Source: Parabacteroides distasonis
Lineage (GTDB): Bacteria > Bacteroidota > Bacteroidia > Bacteroidales > Tannerellaceae
DNA length: 64,000 bases
Reading direction: 5' to 3'
NCBI GenBank assembly: GCA_021531385.1
Contig: JAFBIR010000008.1
Coordinates: forward strand, 94,936-158,935
Positions 18,237 to 30,515 of this stretch are shown piece by piece; positions within the stretch are counted from its first letter, which is position 1; the number at the start of each line of letters is the position of its first letter. The notes under the pieces are model-generated. The model was given only the letters and a program-made list of their open reading frames with translations. It did no database searches and was not told the origin of the DNA. A program made the position numbers and the translations under genes.

Positions 18237-19232
18237 TTATTGATTATAAATCACCTCTAAGACGGTTTGCCCCACGGCTTTCAACGTCTCTCGGTCGATA
18301 TTGTCCATATTGTCTTTTTGGGTGTGCCAATAGGAAGCGAATCCTGTTTCTGTGTCGGGGTCATAATTGATAATGTCGATGGAGGGGATGCCTCTGCCAC
18401 TGATCACGTATTGGTGATCGTCGGTGATGGCACCTCCATCCGCATTGATAAAATACTTGCCATACCCTAAGTCACGTGCCTTGCTCCATACCATTTCTAA
18501 AATGGGAGCTGCGGCACGTTTACTTTGATATTCACGGAAGAAGGTGGCTCCTTTACCGCCAACCATATCGAGAAGAATGCCAAACTCCGCCTTATAGTTC
18601 TTAACGTGTGGATTCTTGGCCCAAAACTGTGAGCCTAAGCACCAGGTGTCAGGCTTATAGTCATCGACAAATTCTGGAGTGCCGTAATCTTCCGCATCAC
18701 AGAACAAGATGTCCACGCCTATGTTTGGGGCTTGTTGTCCTAACTGGCGAGCGATCTCTAATAATACGCCTACGCCACTGGCCCCGTCATCCGCACCATC
18801 CAATGGTTTTCGCAGGTTGGCTGGATCGGGATCATGATCTGAATAGGGGCGACTATCCCAATGAGCAAAGAGCAACACCCGCTTCGATTGTTCCGGGTTG
18901 TAGGAGCCAATCAGGTTACGCGCCTCCAACAAAGTCCCGTCGTACGCCTTGAGATTGGCCTCTTGCACATAAAGCTGTGCCCCGAAACGGGTCAGTTCGG
19001 ATGCCAAATAATCGCCACATTGTTTATGCGCCTTGCTGTTAGGCACACGGGGACCGAAAGCTACTTGGTTAGCCACGTAGGTATAAGCGCTATCGGCTTC
19101 AAATGTGGGTGCTTTCGAAGTTGTTACAGCGGTTTGTGGTGAGCTGGTTGTCGTTGCTGTCTGTTCTGGACTTCCCGCTGACCCACAGGCCATCAGAAGG
19201 ATGAGTGAACAGAGAGGAAATAGTTTTACCAT
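18237..19232 (-). CDS. M28-family glutaminyl-peptide cyclotransferase-like lipoprotein
   Basis: A 331-residue protein with a lipoprotein signal (LILLMACGS, lipid-modified Cys at 16), a Thr/Ser-rich linker, then an M28 zinc fold. LLFAHWDSRPYSD, LDGADDGASG and FCDAEDYG hold the metal ligands in the order seen in type II glutaminyl cyclases, which convert N-terminal glutamine to pyroglutamate. In Porphyromonas and Tannerella such enzymes act on proteins exported to the periplasm, where signal peptidase I often leaves an N-terminal Gln. The alternative is a plain M28 aminopeptidase, but the HWDSRP motif favours the cyclase. Confidence 0.85.
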   Translation of the reverse strand: MVKLFPLCSLILLMACGSAGSPEQTATTTSSPQTAVTTSKAPTFEADSAYTYVANQVAFGPRVPNSKAHKQCGDYLASELTRFGAQLYVQEANLKAYDGTLLEARNLIGSYNPEQSKRVLLFAHWDSRPYSDHDPDPANLRKPLDGADDGASGVGVLLEIARQLGQQAPNIGVDILFCDAEDYGTPEFVDDYKPDTWCLGSQFWAKNPHVKNYKAEFGILLDMVGGKGATFFREYQSKRAAAPILEMVWSKARDLGYGKYFINADGGAITDDHQYVISGRGIPSIDIINYDPDTETGFASYWHTQKDNMDNIDRETLKAVGQTVLEVIYNQ

Positions 19233-19253
19233 ATTCAGTCTGATTTATTAGGT

Positions 19254-21101
19254 TTATTTTACCGTGGCAGCGGCTTGAACTTGTCGCATCACACGCATAA
19301 GATTGCCACCCCAAATCTTTGCGATCTCTTCTTCTGTGTAACCTTTCTCGATGAGCTTTACGGTGATCTGGATTAAGTCGTTATCAGCCTCGCATCCAAT
19401 CAATCCGCCACCGCCATCAAAGTCAGAGCCCACACCGACATGGTCGATACCGGCTACCTTCACCATGTGGTCGATATGCTCCACTGCGTCAGTGACACTG
19501 GCCTTCTTAGCGTTTTTGTTGATATAGGCATTCAAAAGGCATACTTGTGCGACACCTCCATTCTTGGCCAGCGCTTTCAGTTGCTCGTCGGTCAAGTTGC
19601 GATCATGGTTGCAAAGTGCTTTCGAGGAGGAGTGAGAGCAAATGATCGGTGCTTTGGTGAGGGCAATTACATCCCAGAAAGATTTCTCGCTGGCGTGTGA
19701 CATATCAATCATGATACCCTGCTTGTTCAACTCCTCTACGACTTGACGACCGAAGGGACTCAGCCCGTTCCACTCTGTCTTTGTTCGAGAGGAGGAGTCG
19801 CAAATATCATTGTCGTAGGAATGGCAGAGCGTGACGTAGTTCACACCCATCTTCTTAAAGCGGGCAATGTTGGCCAAGTCTTTTCCAATGCCATAGCCAT
19901 TCTCAATACCAATGAAGAAGGCTCGTTTACCCTCTTTTTTCAAACGGATAAAATCCTCCTCCGTGACGGCGATGCCGCAAAGATCTTTGTTTCGTTCAGC
20001 CTGCTCACGGATACCTTCGATCAGTCCTTTCACCTTCTCCACAGCGGCTTGCAGGGAAGCGTCATCCCGTTTCCCTTGACCAATGAAGGCCGCCAGGAAT
20101 ACGCCATCGAGATAGCCCTCTTCCATCTTGGGTAAATTAACACGGTTGCGCTCACGGCTGGCGATATCAAAACCGGCACGTTTGAACCAAAAAGGGGTAT
20201 CGGTGTGGGTGTCCACAGAGAGGAAACGGCCATGCATCTCCTTGGCTTTGTGGAAAGTCTCGGCTTTACCAACAAGGTGAGAGAAGACTTTCAGCATGGT
20301 TGTGTCTCCTCCGTTGGTGAGTGCTTCCGGATGCCATTGCACACCCAGAATCGAACGATTGGGATAGGCCGTAATAGCTTCGATGATACTATCAGGAGAG
20401 AAGGCGATCGCCTCAAAACCAGGCGCTACATCCTTGACTGCTTGATGGTGAAAAGAGTTTACTGCTAAGGTGTCTTTCCCGAAAATCTCGACTAAGGGAG
20501 TACCCTGTTTCAGGTAAACGGCATGAGATCCATAGGTTGAAGGCAAGGATTGTTGATGTTTGATATGATTGCCTTTTCTTTGGGCAGGAATATCTTGATA
20601 CAGTGTACCGCCAAAGGCAACGTTGAGCAATTGGCACCCTCGGCAGATGCCTAAGATCGGGATATTGCGATCGCTGGCCAATTTGATCAGCTTTAATTCA
20701 TACAGGTCTCGCTGCGGATCGACTCCTCCCAATTGCTGAATGGGACTCTCCCCATACCAAAGGGGATTGACATCAGCTCCACCAACCAACACCAATCCGT
20801 CGAGTTGGGCTACTGCGTTACGGAGGGTCTGGCCATCGGTGACAGCAGGAAGAATGACAGGTGTACCTCCAGCTTTTACGATAGAATTGATGTATGTAGC
20901 ACTGACCATGGAGTAGCCGTTGTCGTTAATACTGGCGGATAAACCAATCAAAGGTGAATGGCTTGCTCTTAAATTGACATCAAGCGAATCGGTCAAGTCA
21001 TACAGTTGTTTCAGATCAGGCATTGCCGATCCTTTTGTCTGGGCATTCGCTCCACTTAAGAGGGAAAGTGAAGCGAACAAGGTTAAGAAAATCTTTTTCA
21101 T
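19254..21101 (-). CDS. secreted fusion: gamma-glutamyl hydrolase (C26) plus M19 dipeptidase
   Basis: A 615-residue protein with a signal peptide (MKKIFLTLFASLSLLSGANA). Residues of about 45-270 form a class I glutamine-amidotransferase-like C26 domain (LGICRGCQLLNVAFGG with the nucleophile Cys; VQWHPEAL with the His-Glu pair). The rest is an M19 renal-dipeptidase domain (VDTHTDTP, FIGIENGYG, CSHSSSKAL, HVGVGSDFDG for the two zincs). C26 enzymes cut gamma-glutamyl bonds and M19 enzymes cleave dipeptides, so the fusion could finish gamma-glutamyl peptides such as murein fragments in the periplasm; the substrate is inferred. A paralogue lies 14 bp upstream. Confidence 0.88.
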   Translation of the reverse strand: MKKIFLTLFASLSLLSGANAQTKGSAMPDLKQLYDLTDSLDVNLRASHSPLIGLSASINDNGYSMVSATYINSIVKAGGTPVILPAVTDGQTLRNAVAQLDGLVLVGGADVNPLWYGESPIQQLGGVDPQRDLYELKLIKLASDRNIPILGICRGCQLLNVAFGGTLYQDIPAQRKGNHIKHQQSLPSTYGSHAVYLKQGTPLVEIFGKDTLAVNSFHHQAVKDVAPGFEAIAFSPDSIIEAITAYPNRSILGVQWHPEALTNGGDTTMLKVFSHLVGKAETFHKAKEMHGRFLSVDTHTDTPFWFKRAGFDIASRERNRVNLPKMEEGYLDGVFLAAFIGQGKRDDASLQAAVEKVKGLIEGIREQAERNKDLCGIAVTEEDFIRLKKEGKRAFFIGIENGYGIGKDLANIARFKKMGVNYVTLCHSYDNDICDSSSRTKTEWNGLSPFGRQVVEELNKQGIMIDMSHASEKSFWDVIALTKAPIICSHSSSKALCNHDRNLTDEQLKALAKNGGVAQVCLLNAYINKNAKKASVTDAVEHIDHMVKVAGIDHVGVGSDFDGGGGLIGCEADNDLIQITVKLIEKGYTEEEIAKIWGGNLMRVMRQVQAAATVK

Positions 21102-21115
21102 TTGTAAACGGTTTA

Positions 21116-24827
<3,712 letters not shown>

Positions 24828-24868
24828 TTATTATTTCTTTAAAATTCTATTATGGTCAATTTAGCTGT

Positions 24869-24876
24869 CAAAAGTA
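24869..24876 (-). promoter_or_regulatory. -7 box of the gyrB operon promoter
   Basis: The minus strand reads TACTTTTG, matching TAnnTTTG, 53 bp before the gyrB start. No clear -33 TTTG is present. Confidence 0.5.
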
Positions 24877-24920
24877 GTGATTATTATCGAGATAGTGAAG
24901 CTTTGGCTGTAAAATATAGC

Positions 24921-24951
24921 AAAAAAGCCGGACTTACATGAAGTCCGGCTT
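24921..24951 (-). terminator. intrinsic terminator of rpsT
   Basis: A perfect 9-bp stem (GCCGGACTT with AAGTCCGGC, extended by A-T pairs) closes a 5-nt loop and is followed on the minus strand by a run of six T. It ends the tRNA-Glu-rpsT transcript just upstream of the gyrB promoter. Confidence 0.9.
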
Positions 24952-24982
24952 ATGCTTGATACTCGTAAAAATACGTTGCTGC

Positions 24983-25237
24983 TTAGGCTAAGCTATTCAC
25001 GTGCTTTGCCAACTTTGATTTCAGGTTACCAGCCTTGTTCTTGTGGATAACGTGCTTCTTTGCCAATTTATCCAACATGGAGCATACCTTCGGATACAAA
25101 GTGGTAGCCTCGTTCTTGTCCTCCGTAGCGCGCAATACACGCACAGCGTTTCTCGCTGTCTTAGCGTAGTATCTATTGCGGAGACGTCTTGCGTTAGTCT
25201 GTCTGATTCTCTTGATAGATGACTTATGGTTTGCCAT
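24983..25237 (-). CDS. rpsT: 30S ribosomal protein bS20
   Basis: An 84-residue, very basic protein beginning [20 protein letters not shown], the typical bS20 start. It binds 16S rRNA in the body of the small subunit. It is preceded by tRNA-Glu on the same strand and followed by a strong terminator. Confidence 0.97.
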   Translation of the reverse strand: MANHKSSIKRIRQTNARRLRNRYYAKTARNAVRVLRATEDKNEATTLYPKVCSMLDKLAKKHVIHKNKAGNLKSKLAKHVNSLA

Positions 25238-25278
25238 TTCTAGATCTTCTCTTTATTGTTTTTTATTCCTGTTTATTG

Positions 25279-25350
25279 TAGCCCATAGGGGAATCGAACC
25301 CCTCTTTCAAGAATGAAAATCTTGCGTCCTAGCCGATAGACGAATGGGCC
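25279..25350 (-). tRNA. tRNA-Glu (anticodon TTC)
   Basis: On the minus strand the 72-nt sequence folds as a cloverleaf: acceptor GGCCCAT with ATGGGCT (one G-U), D-arm region TCTATCGGCTAGGA, anticodon loop TTTTCAT, and T-arm AGGGGTTCGATTCCCCT. CCA is not encoded. Confidence 0.95.
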
Positions 25351-25400
25351 AACGAGACAAAATACTGTCTGTTAGGAAATAGCTTTCCTGTTTTGCGGTG

Positions 25401-25431
25401 CAAAGATAGACCTATTCCCCGAACTTGCAAA
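25401..25431 (-). promoter_or_regulatory. promoter for tRNA-Glu and rpsT
   Basis: On the minus strand TTTG (25431-25428) is followed after 19 bp by TATCTTTG (25408-25401), a full match to the Bacteroidetes consensus. The tRNA starts about 50 bp downstream. Confidence 0.75.
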
Positions 25432-25462
25432 ACTTTTCAAGGAAAAATTCGATTTAAATGCT

Positions 25463-25470
25463 TACTTTTG
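25463..25470 (+). promoter_or_regulatory. -7 box of the recO promoter
   Basis: TACTTTTG matches TAnnTTTG and lies 28 bp before the recO ATG. It is divergent from the tRNA-Glu promoter about 30 bp away. No -33 TTTG is visible. Confidence 0.55.
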
Positions 25471-25498
25471 CCTCTTGGAGCGTAAGCAGATAAAGAAT

Positions 25499-26224
25499 AT
25501 GTGGCATAAAACACGTGGAATCGTTCTCCATACGATTCCTTACAACGATAAATACGCTATTATATATATGTACACGGAGGCTTTTGGACGGGCTTCCTAT
25601 CTGGTCAGTCGTACACGTAGTAAACGGGGAGGGCTCTCAAAGGCGTTGTTTGCTCCGTTGACTGTTTGGGAGTTGGAGGTGGATCATCAGCCTAAGCGGG
25701 AGTTGCACCGAATCAAGGAGGCGCACGCTTGCTTTCCGTTGACTGATGTGGCCGGCGATCCGGTCAAGAGTATGTTGGCGCTTTTCTTATCCGAGGTGCT
25801 CTTTCGAGTGGTACGTGAGCAAGAGTCGGATCTTCGGTTGTTTCAGTATCTCTATGAGTCGATTCATCTGTTGGAGTATGCGGATAAGGGTATCGCTAAT
25901 TTCCATTTGGTTTTCTTGTTGGGGTTGTTGCAGCCATTAGGTATTTTCCCGAATGTGGAGGCCTATCATCCGGGTGATTATTTCGATATGTTGAATGGTC
26001 TCTTCACGGATGCCCTGCCTCTTCATAGCCATTTCCTCAATGAATCGGATTCAGCGGTCTTTGTTCGACTGTTGCGCATCGGGTTTGACAACATGGCGCT
26101 CTTTGGCTTCTCTCGGCAGGATCGTCATGTCATTCTCCAGTATATATTAGCCTATTATCGGTTGCATTTGCCTGACTTCCCTGAGATCAAATCGCTCTCT
26201 ATTCTGCAAAGTCTTTTCGATTAG
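25499..26224 (+). CDS. recO: DNA repair protein RecO
   Basis: A 241-residue RecO. The N-terminal OB fold begins MWHKTRGIVLHTIPYNDKYA, the normal start, so the ATG at 25499 is preferred over a TTG eight codons upstream. The helical C-terminal half contains LLGLLQPLGIFPN. The zinc-finger cysteines found in some RecO proteins are absent, as in many Bacteroidetes. RecO with RecR loads RecA on SSB-coated gaps. Confidence 0.92.
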   Translation: MWHKTRGIVLHTIPYNDKYAIIYMYTEAFGRASYLVSRTRSKRGGLSKALFAPLTVWELEVDHQPKRELHRIKEAHACFPLTDVAGDPVKSMLALFLSEVLFRVVREQESDLRLFQYLYESIHLLEYADKGIANFHLVFLLGLLQPLGIFPNVEAYHPGDYFDMLNGLFTDALPLHSHFLNESDSAVFVRLLRIGFDNMALFGFSRQDRHVILQYILAYYRLHLPDFPEIKSLSILQSLFD

Positions 26225-26314
26225 TACCAAATTGTGAACTTTTTCTGTCGAAATGCTGTTTAAAATAAAAAAAAGAGGCATATTTGCTGCCGTAAAGAAG
26301 TAGAGGATTAACGA

Positions 26315-27154
26315 ATGACCGTACAAACAGCACATAGGCCCTACCATTTGGGATTGGCCCTTAGTGGCGGAGGAGCGAAAGGATTCGCTCACTTAGGGGT
26401 GTTTAAGGCGTTGGAAGAGTGCGGCCTGCGTCCAGATCTTATTTCCGGGACCAGTGCGGGAGCCTTGATGGGAGTACTTTATGCGGATGGTTATTCGGCT
26501 GAAGAAATCCGTGAGTTGTTTTCTGGTCGTGAGTTTTCTGAGTTCGCTCAGTTGCAGCTACCCAAGACGGGTTTGTTTGACAGTAAACGTTTTCGCTATT
26601 TCTTACGACGCCATTTGCATACAAAGAACATCGAGGATTTGTCAATCCCGATGGTGATTGTGGCTACTGATTTGGATCACGGTGAGAGTCATGAGTTCCG
26701 TCAGGGACCGATTGTTGAAGCTGTGACGGCATCTTGTAGCATTCCGGTTATTTTCAGTCCGGTCGTGATCAATGGTGTGCATTATGTAGATGGTGGATTG
26801 TTTCAAAACTTCCCCGTTGCTAATATCCGTAAGGAGTGTGAACGGGTGATAGGAGTGAATGTCAGTCCGCTGATGCCTCAGAAGTATAAACAGACACTTT
26901 TTCATATCGCTGAGCGATCCTATCATTATATGTTTCGTGCAAATACGATGGAAGATAGAGAGATGTGCGACGTATTAATCGAGACCGCAGAGGTTGGGCT
27001 TTATAAGACGTTTGACTTGGAGAATGTGGATGTCATCGCTCGGATTGGCTATGAGGCAGCTATGAAAGCATTTGATAAGGTGTTGGAAGACAATAAGTAT
27101 GAAACTTTGGTGAAGATGATCTCAACCAGCCGTCAAAAAGCCTTGCAAGCATAA
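26315..27154 (+). CDS. patatin-like phospholipase (RssA/YchK type)
   Basis: A 279-residue patatin domain. The oxyanion hole is LSGGGAKGFAHLG (residues 17-28), the nucleophile S47 lies in GTSAG, and the dyad aspartate D159 is in VDGG. It lacks a signal peptide and has only a short C-terminal helical tail, so it is a stand-alone cytoplasmic or membrane-peripheral acyl hydrolase. The substrate is unknown. The next gene follows 44 bp later. Confidence 0.92.
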   Translation: MTVQTAHRPYHLGLALSGGGAKGFAHLGVFKALEECGLRPDLISGTSAGALMGVLYADGYSAEEIRELFSGREFSEFAQLQLPKTGLFDSKRFRYFLRRHLHTKNIEDLSIPMVIVATDLDHGESHEFRQGPIVEAVTASCSIPVIFSPVVINGVHYVDGGLFQNFPVANIRKECERVIGVNVSPLMPQKYKQTLFHIAERSYHYMFRANTMEDREMCDVLIETAEVGLYKTFDLENVDVIARIGYEAAMKAFDKVLEDNKYETLVKMISTSRQKALQA

Positions 27155-27198
27155 AGATCGTTGAGTAGAAATCAATTCTCCTGTAAACACATATAGTT

Positions 27199-28905
27199 AT
27201 GAACGCAATGGAACAAAAAAACAAAATGGTTATTTATCAGGTTTTCCCGCGTTGGTTTGGGAATAACCGACCATCTCCAGTGAAAAACGGAAGTCTGGCG
27301 GAAAACGGTGTCGGCAAATTCTCGGCTTTTACTCCCTTGGCACTCTCGAAGATTAAGGAATTGGGTATCACGCATGTTTGGTACACGGGCGTGATTGAGC
27401 ATGCGACGAAGACCGATTATTCGGCTTATGGCATTAGAAAAGATCATTCTGCGGTTGTCAAAGGAAACGCTGGGTCGCCTTATGCAATCAAAGATTATTA
27501 CGATATAGATCCCGATTTGGCGGATAATATACATAACCGCATGGGGGAGTTTGAGGATTTGGTACGTCGTACGCATGACGCAGGTTTGAAAGTGATTATT
27601 GATTTTGTGCCCAATCATGTGGCTCGACAATATTTCTCGGATGTGCGTGAGCCGTTCGTGGAGGATTTGGGTCAGCATGATAACGTGTCGAAAGCGTTTG
27701 ATGTCAATAATAATTTCTACTACCTGCCGGGACAGACCTTGGTCTTCCGTTTTGATCCTCAACGGGAGGAAGATTATGCGTATAGCGAGTTCCCTGCTAA
27801 GGTCACTGGCAACAACCACTTTGATGCTTATCCCAGTCAGAATGATTGGTATGAGACGGTGAAGCTCAATTATGGCGTGGATTATATGCATGGCGGAGTG
27901 TGCCATTTTGAGGAAATTCCAGATACTTGGCATAAAATGTTGGATATCTTGCGCTTTTGGGCCAAGAAGGGAATAGATGGTTTCCGTTGCGACATGGCCG
28001 AGATGGTGCCTGTGGAGTTCTGGGAATGGGTGATCCCACAAGTGAAGCAAGAGGCGGATGTGGTGTTTATCGCTGAGGTCTATAACCCTGCGGAGTATCG
28101 GAATTACATTTACAAAGGAAATTTTGACTATTTGTATGACAAGGTTGGATTGTATGATACGGTTCGTGCTGTGATGTGCGGACAACAACCTGCTTCTCAA
28201 ATCAGTAATTGCTGGAAATCAGTGGGCGATATTCAGTCGCACATGCTCAATTTTCTGGAGAATCACGATGAGCAACGCATCGCTTCGGAATTCTTTGCCA
28301 ATGACGCGCGCTTGGGCATTCCGGGTATGATTGTCTCTGCGGCCATGAATACAAACCCTGTGATGATTTATTGCGGTCAGGAGCTGGGTGAGCCCGGTAT
28401 GGATGAGGAGGGCTTTAGCGGTCGGGATGGCCGGACAACTATCTTCGATTATTGGAGCATCCAGCGTTTGCGTAACTGGAATAATGGCGGCCGATTTGAC
28501 GGTGCCCGTCTCGATCCCTCTGCACAACAGCTACGTAGGTCTTATCAGTTGCTGCTCAATGCCGTACGTTCAGAACCAGTCATCACGCAGGGCCAATTCT
28601 ATGATTTGATGTACGCCAATGCGCATAACCCTCGTTTTGACAGTAATAGGCAGTACGCCTTCTTGCGGAAATATCAGAATGAGGTGTTGTTGGTGGTTGC
28701 GAATTTCGACCGTGCAGAGCAACGTGTATGGGTGAACATTCCGGTGGATGCCTTCAAGACATTGGGCTTTGAGGATAACCGTCCGGCTACCGTGACTGAT
28801 TTACTTTCCGGCTCTACAGCGATCAGCACCTTGACCGATGCTTATCCCTATTACGTGCAACTCCCAGCCTATTCCGGTAAATTGTTGAAATTTACTTTCC
28901 GCTAA
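27199..28905 (+). CDS. GH13-family alpha-amylase-like enzyme
   Basis: A 568-residue glycoside hydrolase with no signal peptide, so it should act on intracellular alpha-glucans. The (beta/alpha)8 barrel shows VIIDFVPNHV (region I), GFRCDMAEMVP (catalytic nucleophile Asp), FIAEVYNP (acid-base Glu) and FLENHDEQR (transition-state Asp). The C-terminal part (EVLLVVANFDRAEQRVWVNI) is the usual beta-sandwich. Glycogen or maltodextrin breakdown is plausible but the exact specificity cannot be read. A strong terminator follows. Confidence 0.93.
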   Translation: MNAMEQKNKMVIYQVFPRWFGNNRPSPVKNGSLAENGVGKFSAFTPLALSKIKELGITHVWYTGVIEHATKTDYSAYGIRKDHSAVVKGNAGSPYAIKDYYDIDPDLADNIHNRMGEFEDLVRRTHDAGLKVIIDFVPNHVARQYFSDVREPFVEDLGQHDNVSKAFDVNNNFYYLPGQTLVFRFDPQREEDYAYSEFPAKVTGNNHFDAYPSQNDWYETVKLNYGVDYMHGGVCHFEEIPDTWHKMLDILRFWAKKGIDGFRCDMAEMVPVEFWEWVIPQVKQEADVVFIAEVYNPAEYRNYIYKGNFDYLYDKVGLYDTVRAVMCGQQPASQISNCWKSVGDIQSHMLNFLENHDEQRIASEFFANDARLGIPGMIVSAAMNTNPVMIYCGQELGEPGMDEEGFSGRDGRTTIFDYWSIQRLRNWNNGGRFDGARLDPSAQQLRRSYQLLLNAVRSEPVITQGQFYDLMYANAHNPRFDSNRQYAFLRKYQNEVLLVVANFDRAEQRVWVNIPVDAFKTLGFEDNRPATVTDLLSGSTAISTLTDAYPYYVQLPAYSGKLLKFTFR

Positions 28906-28933
28906 ATCCGGAGGCGGCATTTGCGATAGCATT

Positions 28934-28978
28934 TCCCCTATACCTATTTATATATATATAGGATGTAGGGGATTTTTT
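28934..28978 (+). terminator. intrinsic terminator after the GH13 gene
   Basis: TCCCCTA and CCTAT on the left pair with ATAGG and TAGGGGA on the right, around an A/T-rich loop, followed by TTTTTT (28973-28978). Confidence 0.85.
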
Positions 28979-28985
28979 ATGCCTT

Positions 28986-29079
28986 ATGGCGCCCTTCCGA
29001 AAAGATATGGGGTTTAAGTGCGTGAACCATGGGGTATTTTCGATTTAGATATGGGGTATATGCGCTTATACTATGGGGT
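28986..29079. repeat. 22-bp periodic array (core ATGGGGTAT)
   Basis: ATGGGGT starts at 29007, 29029, 29051 and 29073, exactly 22 bp apart; three copies extend to ATGGGGTAT. A degenerate copy (ATGGCGC) lies at 28986, 21 bp before the first. Spacers are unrelated. The array sits between the GH13 terminator and the mtnA promoter. Confidence 0.85.
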
Positions 29080-29087
29080 ATTTTTTT

Positions 29088-29095
29088 TACCTTTG
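29088..29095 (+). promoter_or_regulatory. -7 box of the mtnA promoter
   Basis: TACCTTTG matches TAnnTTTG and lies 30 bp before the mtnA ATG. The -33 position falls inside the 22-bp repeat array, so the last repeats may act as the upstream promoter or operator element. Confidence 0.6.
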
Positions 29096-29125
29096 CGGCA
29101 CTCATTGTGAGAAAAGAAGATACAG

Positions 29126-30151
29126 ATGATAGCAGGATTAGTGGATTTGCAAACCGTTCGCTTCAACGAGGCAGGCGATGGAGTCGTGATACTTGACCAA
29201 ACTCAGCTGCCTGGACGAGAGGTCTATATTACTCTTCGAACGGCAGAGGAAATTTGGGAGGCGATCTATCGGCTCAAGGTCAGAGGAGCGCCAGCGATCG
29301 GTGTTGCCGCGGCTTATGGATTGTCCGTTTGTGCTGAGCAGATCACAACTTCAGATAAGGTAGAGTTTGCACAAAAGCTGCGAGAGGTAGCTCGTTATTT
29401 GTCTGGTTCCAGACCTACCGCTGTTAACCTTTCAGCCGCTTTGGAGCGCATGTTGCAGGTGCTCGATAAGCATCCGGATTCGACCTGCCAGGCGTGGAAA
29501 AAATTGCTACGTCACGAGGCAGCAAAAATTCGGGAGGAAGATGCGGCGGCTTGTCGCCAGATCGGTGAGCATATGTTGGCTCGCTTGCGTCCGGGGATGG
29601 GTATCCTTACGCATTGCAATGCCGGACACCTTGCTGTTTCCGAATTGGGCACAGCGCTTGCCCCGATCTATTTGGGACAGGAGCGAGGTTATGGTTTCCG
29701 GGTGTATGCAGATGAGACGCGTCCCTTGCTGCAAGGAGCTCGTTTAACGGCTTACGAATTGCGAAAAGCAGGTGTGGATGTCACGTTAATTTGTGATAAT
29801 ATGGCGGCAAGCCTGATGCGTAAAGGATGTATAGATGCTGTTATTGTGGGGTGCGATCGAGTCGCGGCCAATGGTGATGTGGCGAACAAGGTTGGCACAT
29901 TAGGCGTGGCGATTCTGGCGCATCATTACGGGGTCCCTTTCTATGTGCTTGGCCCCACCTCGACGATTGACATGAATTGTCCTACAGGCGACTCGATTGT
30001 CATCGAAGAGCGGGCAGCAGAGGAGGTTACAGAGATGTGGTATGCGCACCGAATGGCTCCCGAAGGCGTCTCGGTATATAACCCTGCATTTGACGTAACA
30101 CCTCATGAGTTGATCACGGCTATCGTTACGGAGAAGGGGGTGTTTTTATGA
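29126..30151 (+). CDS. mtnA: S-methyl-5-thioribose-1-phosphate isomerase
   Basis: A 341-residue MtnA of the methionine salvage pathway, which converts methylthioribose-1-phosphate to methylthioribulose-1-phosphate. The catalytic cysteine is C164 (LTHCNAGHLA) and the aspartate D244 (GCDRVAANGDVANKVG), corresponding to C160 and D240 of the Bacillus enzyme; KVRGAPAIG is the substrate-binding loop. No other salvage genes are adjacent. The related eIF2B-like ribose-1,5-bisphosphate isomerase is a less likely alternative. Confidence 0.9.
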   Translation: MIAGLVDLQTVRFNEAGDGVVILDQTQLPGREVYITLRTAEEIWEAIYRLKVRGAPAIGVAAAYGLSVCAEQITTSDKVEFAQKLREVARYLSGSRPTAVNLSAALERMLQVLDKHPDSTCQAWKKLLRHEAAKIREEDAAACRQIGEHMLARLRPGMGILTHCNAGHLAVSELGTALAPIYLGQERGYGFRVYADETRPLLQGARLTAYELRKAGVDVTLICDNMAASLMRKGCIDAVIVGCDRVAANGDVANKVGTLGVAILAHHYGVPFYVLGPTSTIDMNCPTGDSIVIEERAAEEVTEMWYAHRMAPEGVSVYNPAFDVTPHELITAIVTEKGVFL

Positions 30152-30169
30152 AAAATAATCGGCGAAAGT

Positions 30170-30200
30170 TTTGCTAATCCCGAAACAATCAGTAATTTTG
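30170..30200 (+). promoter_or_regulatory. rpsU promoter
   Basis: TTTG (30170-30173), a 19-bp spacer and TAATTTTG (30193-30200) form a full Bacteroidetes consensus promoter 49 bp before the rpsU start. The -33 box lies just after the mtnA stop. Confidence 0.75.
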
Positions 30201-30249
30201 CCGCTCAATTTGAGGATATAAATAATTAAACAATATAACAATTTAGATT

Positions 30250-30441
30250 ATGATCGTAGTTCCATTAAAAGAAGGCGAGAACATTGAAAAGGCGCTTAAA
30301 AAGTTTAAAAGAAAGTTTGAAAAAACTGGTGTTGTCAAGGAGTTGAGAAACCGCCAGGCTTTTGAAAAACCGTCTGTTACAAAAAGAAAGCAAACCATGC
30401 GTGCGATCTACGTACAGCAATTGCAGCAAGGTGAAGAATAA
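30250..30441 (+). CDS. rpsU: 30S ribosomal protein bS21
   Basis: A 63-residue basic protein (MIVVPLKEGENIEKALKKFK) with the bS21 helix and the KPSVTKRKQ tail. In Bacteroidetes bS21 helps occlude the anti-Shine-Dalgarno of 16S rRNA, in line with the weak use of Shine-Dalgarno sites in this window. It heads the conserved run rpsU-xerC-hpf-tRNA-tuf. Confidence 0.97.
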   Translation: MIVVPLKEGENIEKALKKFKRKFEKTGVVKELRNRQAFEKPSVTKRKQTMRAIYVQQLQQGEE

Positions 30442-30443
30442 TT

Positions 30444-30466
30444 AAGCGCTGAACGCTTGTTTTTTT
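30444..30466 (+). terminator. short hairpin with T-tract after rpsU
   Basis: AAGCG and CGCTT pair around CTGAA, followed by G and seven T. The stem is short, so it is probably a partial terminator that lowers xerC expression relative to rpsU. Confidence 0.55.
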
Positions 30467-30515
30467 GAATTCTTATTTCTATTTTCGTTGCACGAAATCT
30501 TGATGCGACGAGAAG

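Noticed and set aside
27172..28200. A 342-codon open frame opposite the GH13 gene
   Set aside because: It is antisense to a gene with all catalytic motifs and has no recognisable domain; open antisense frames are common here because of codon bias.
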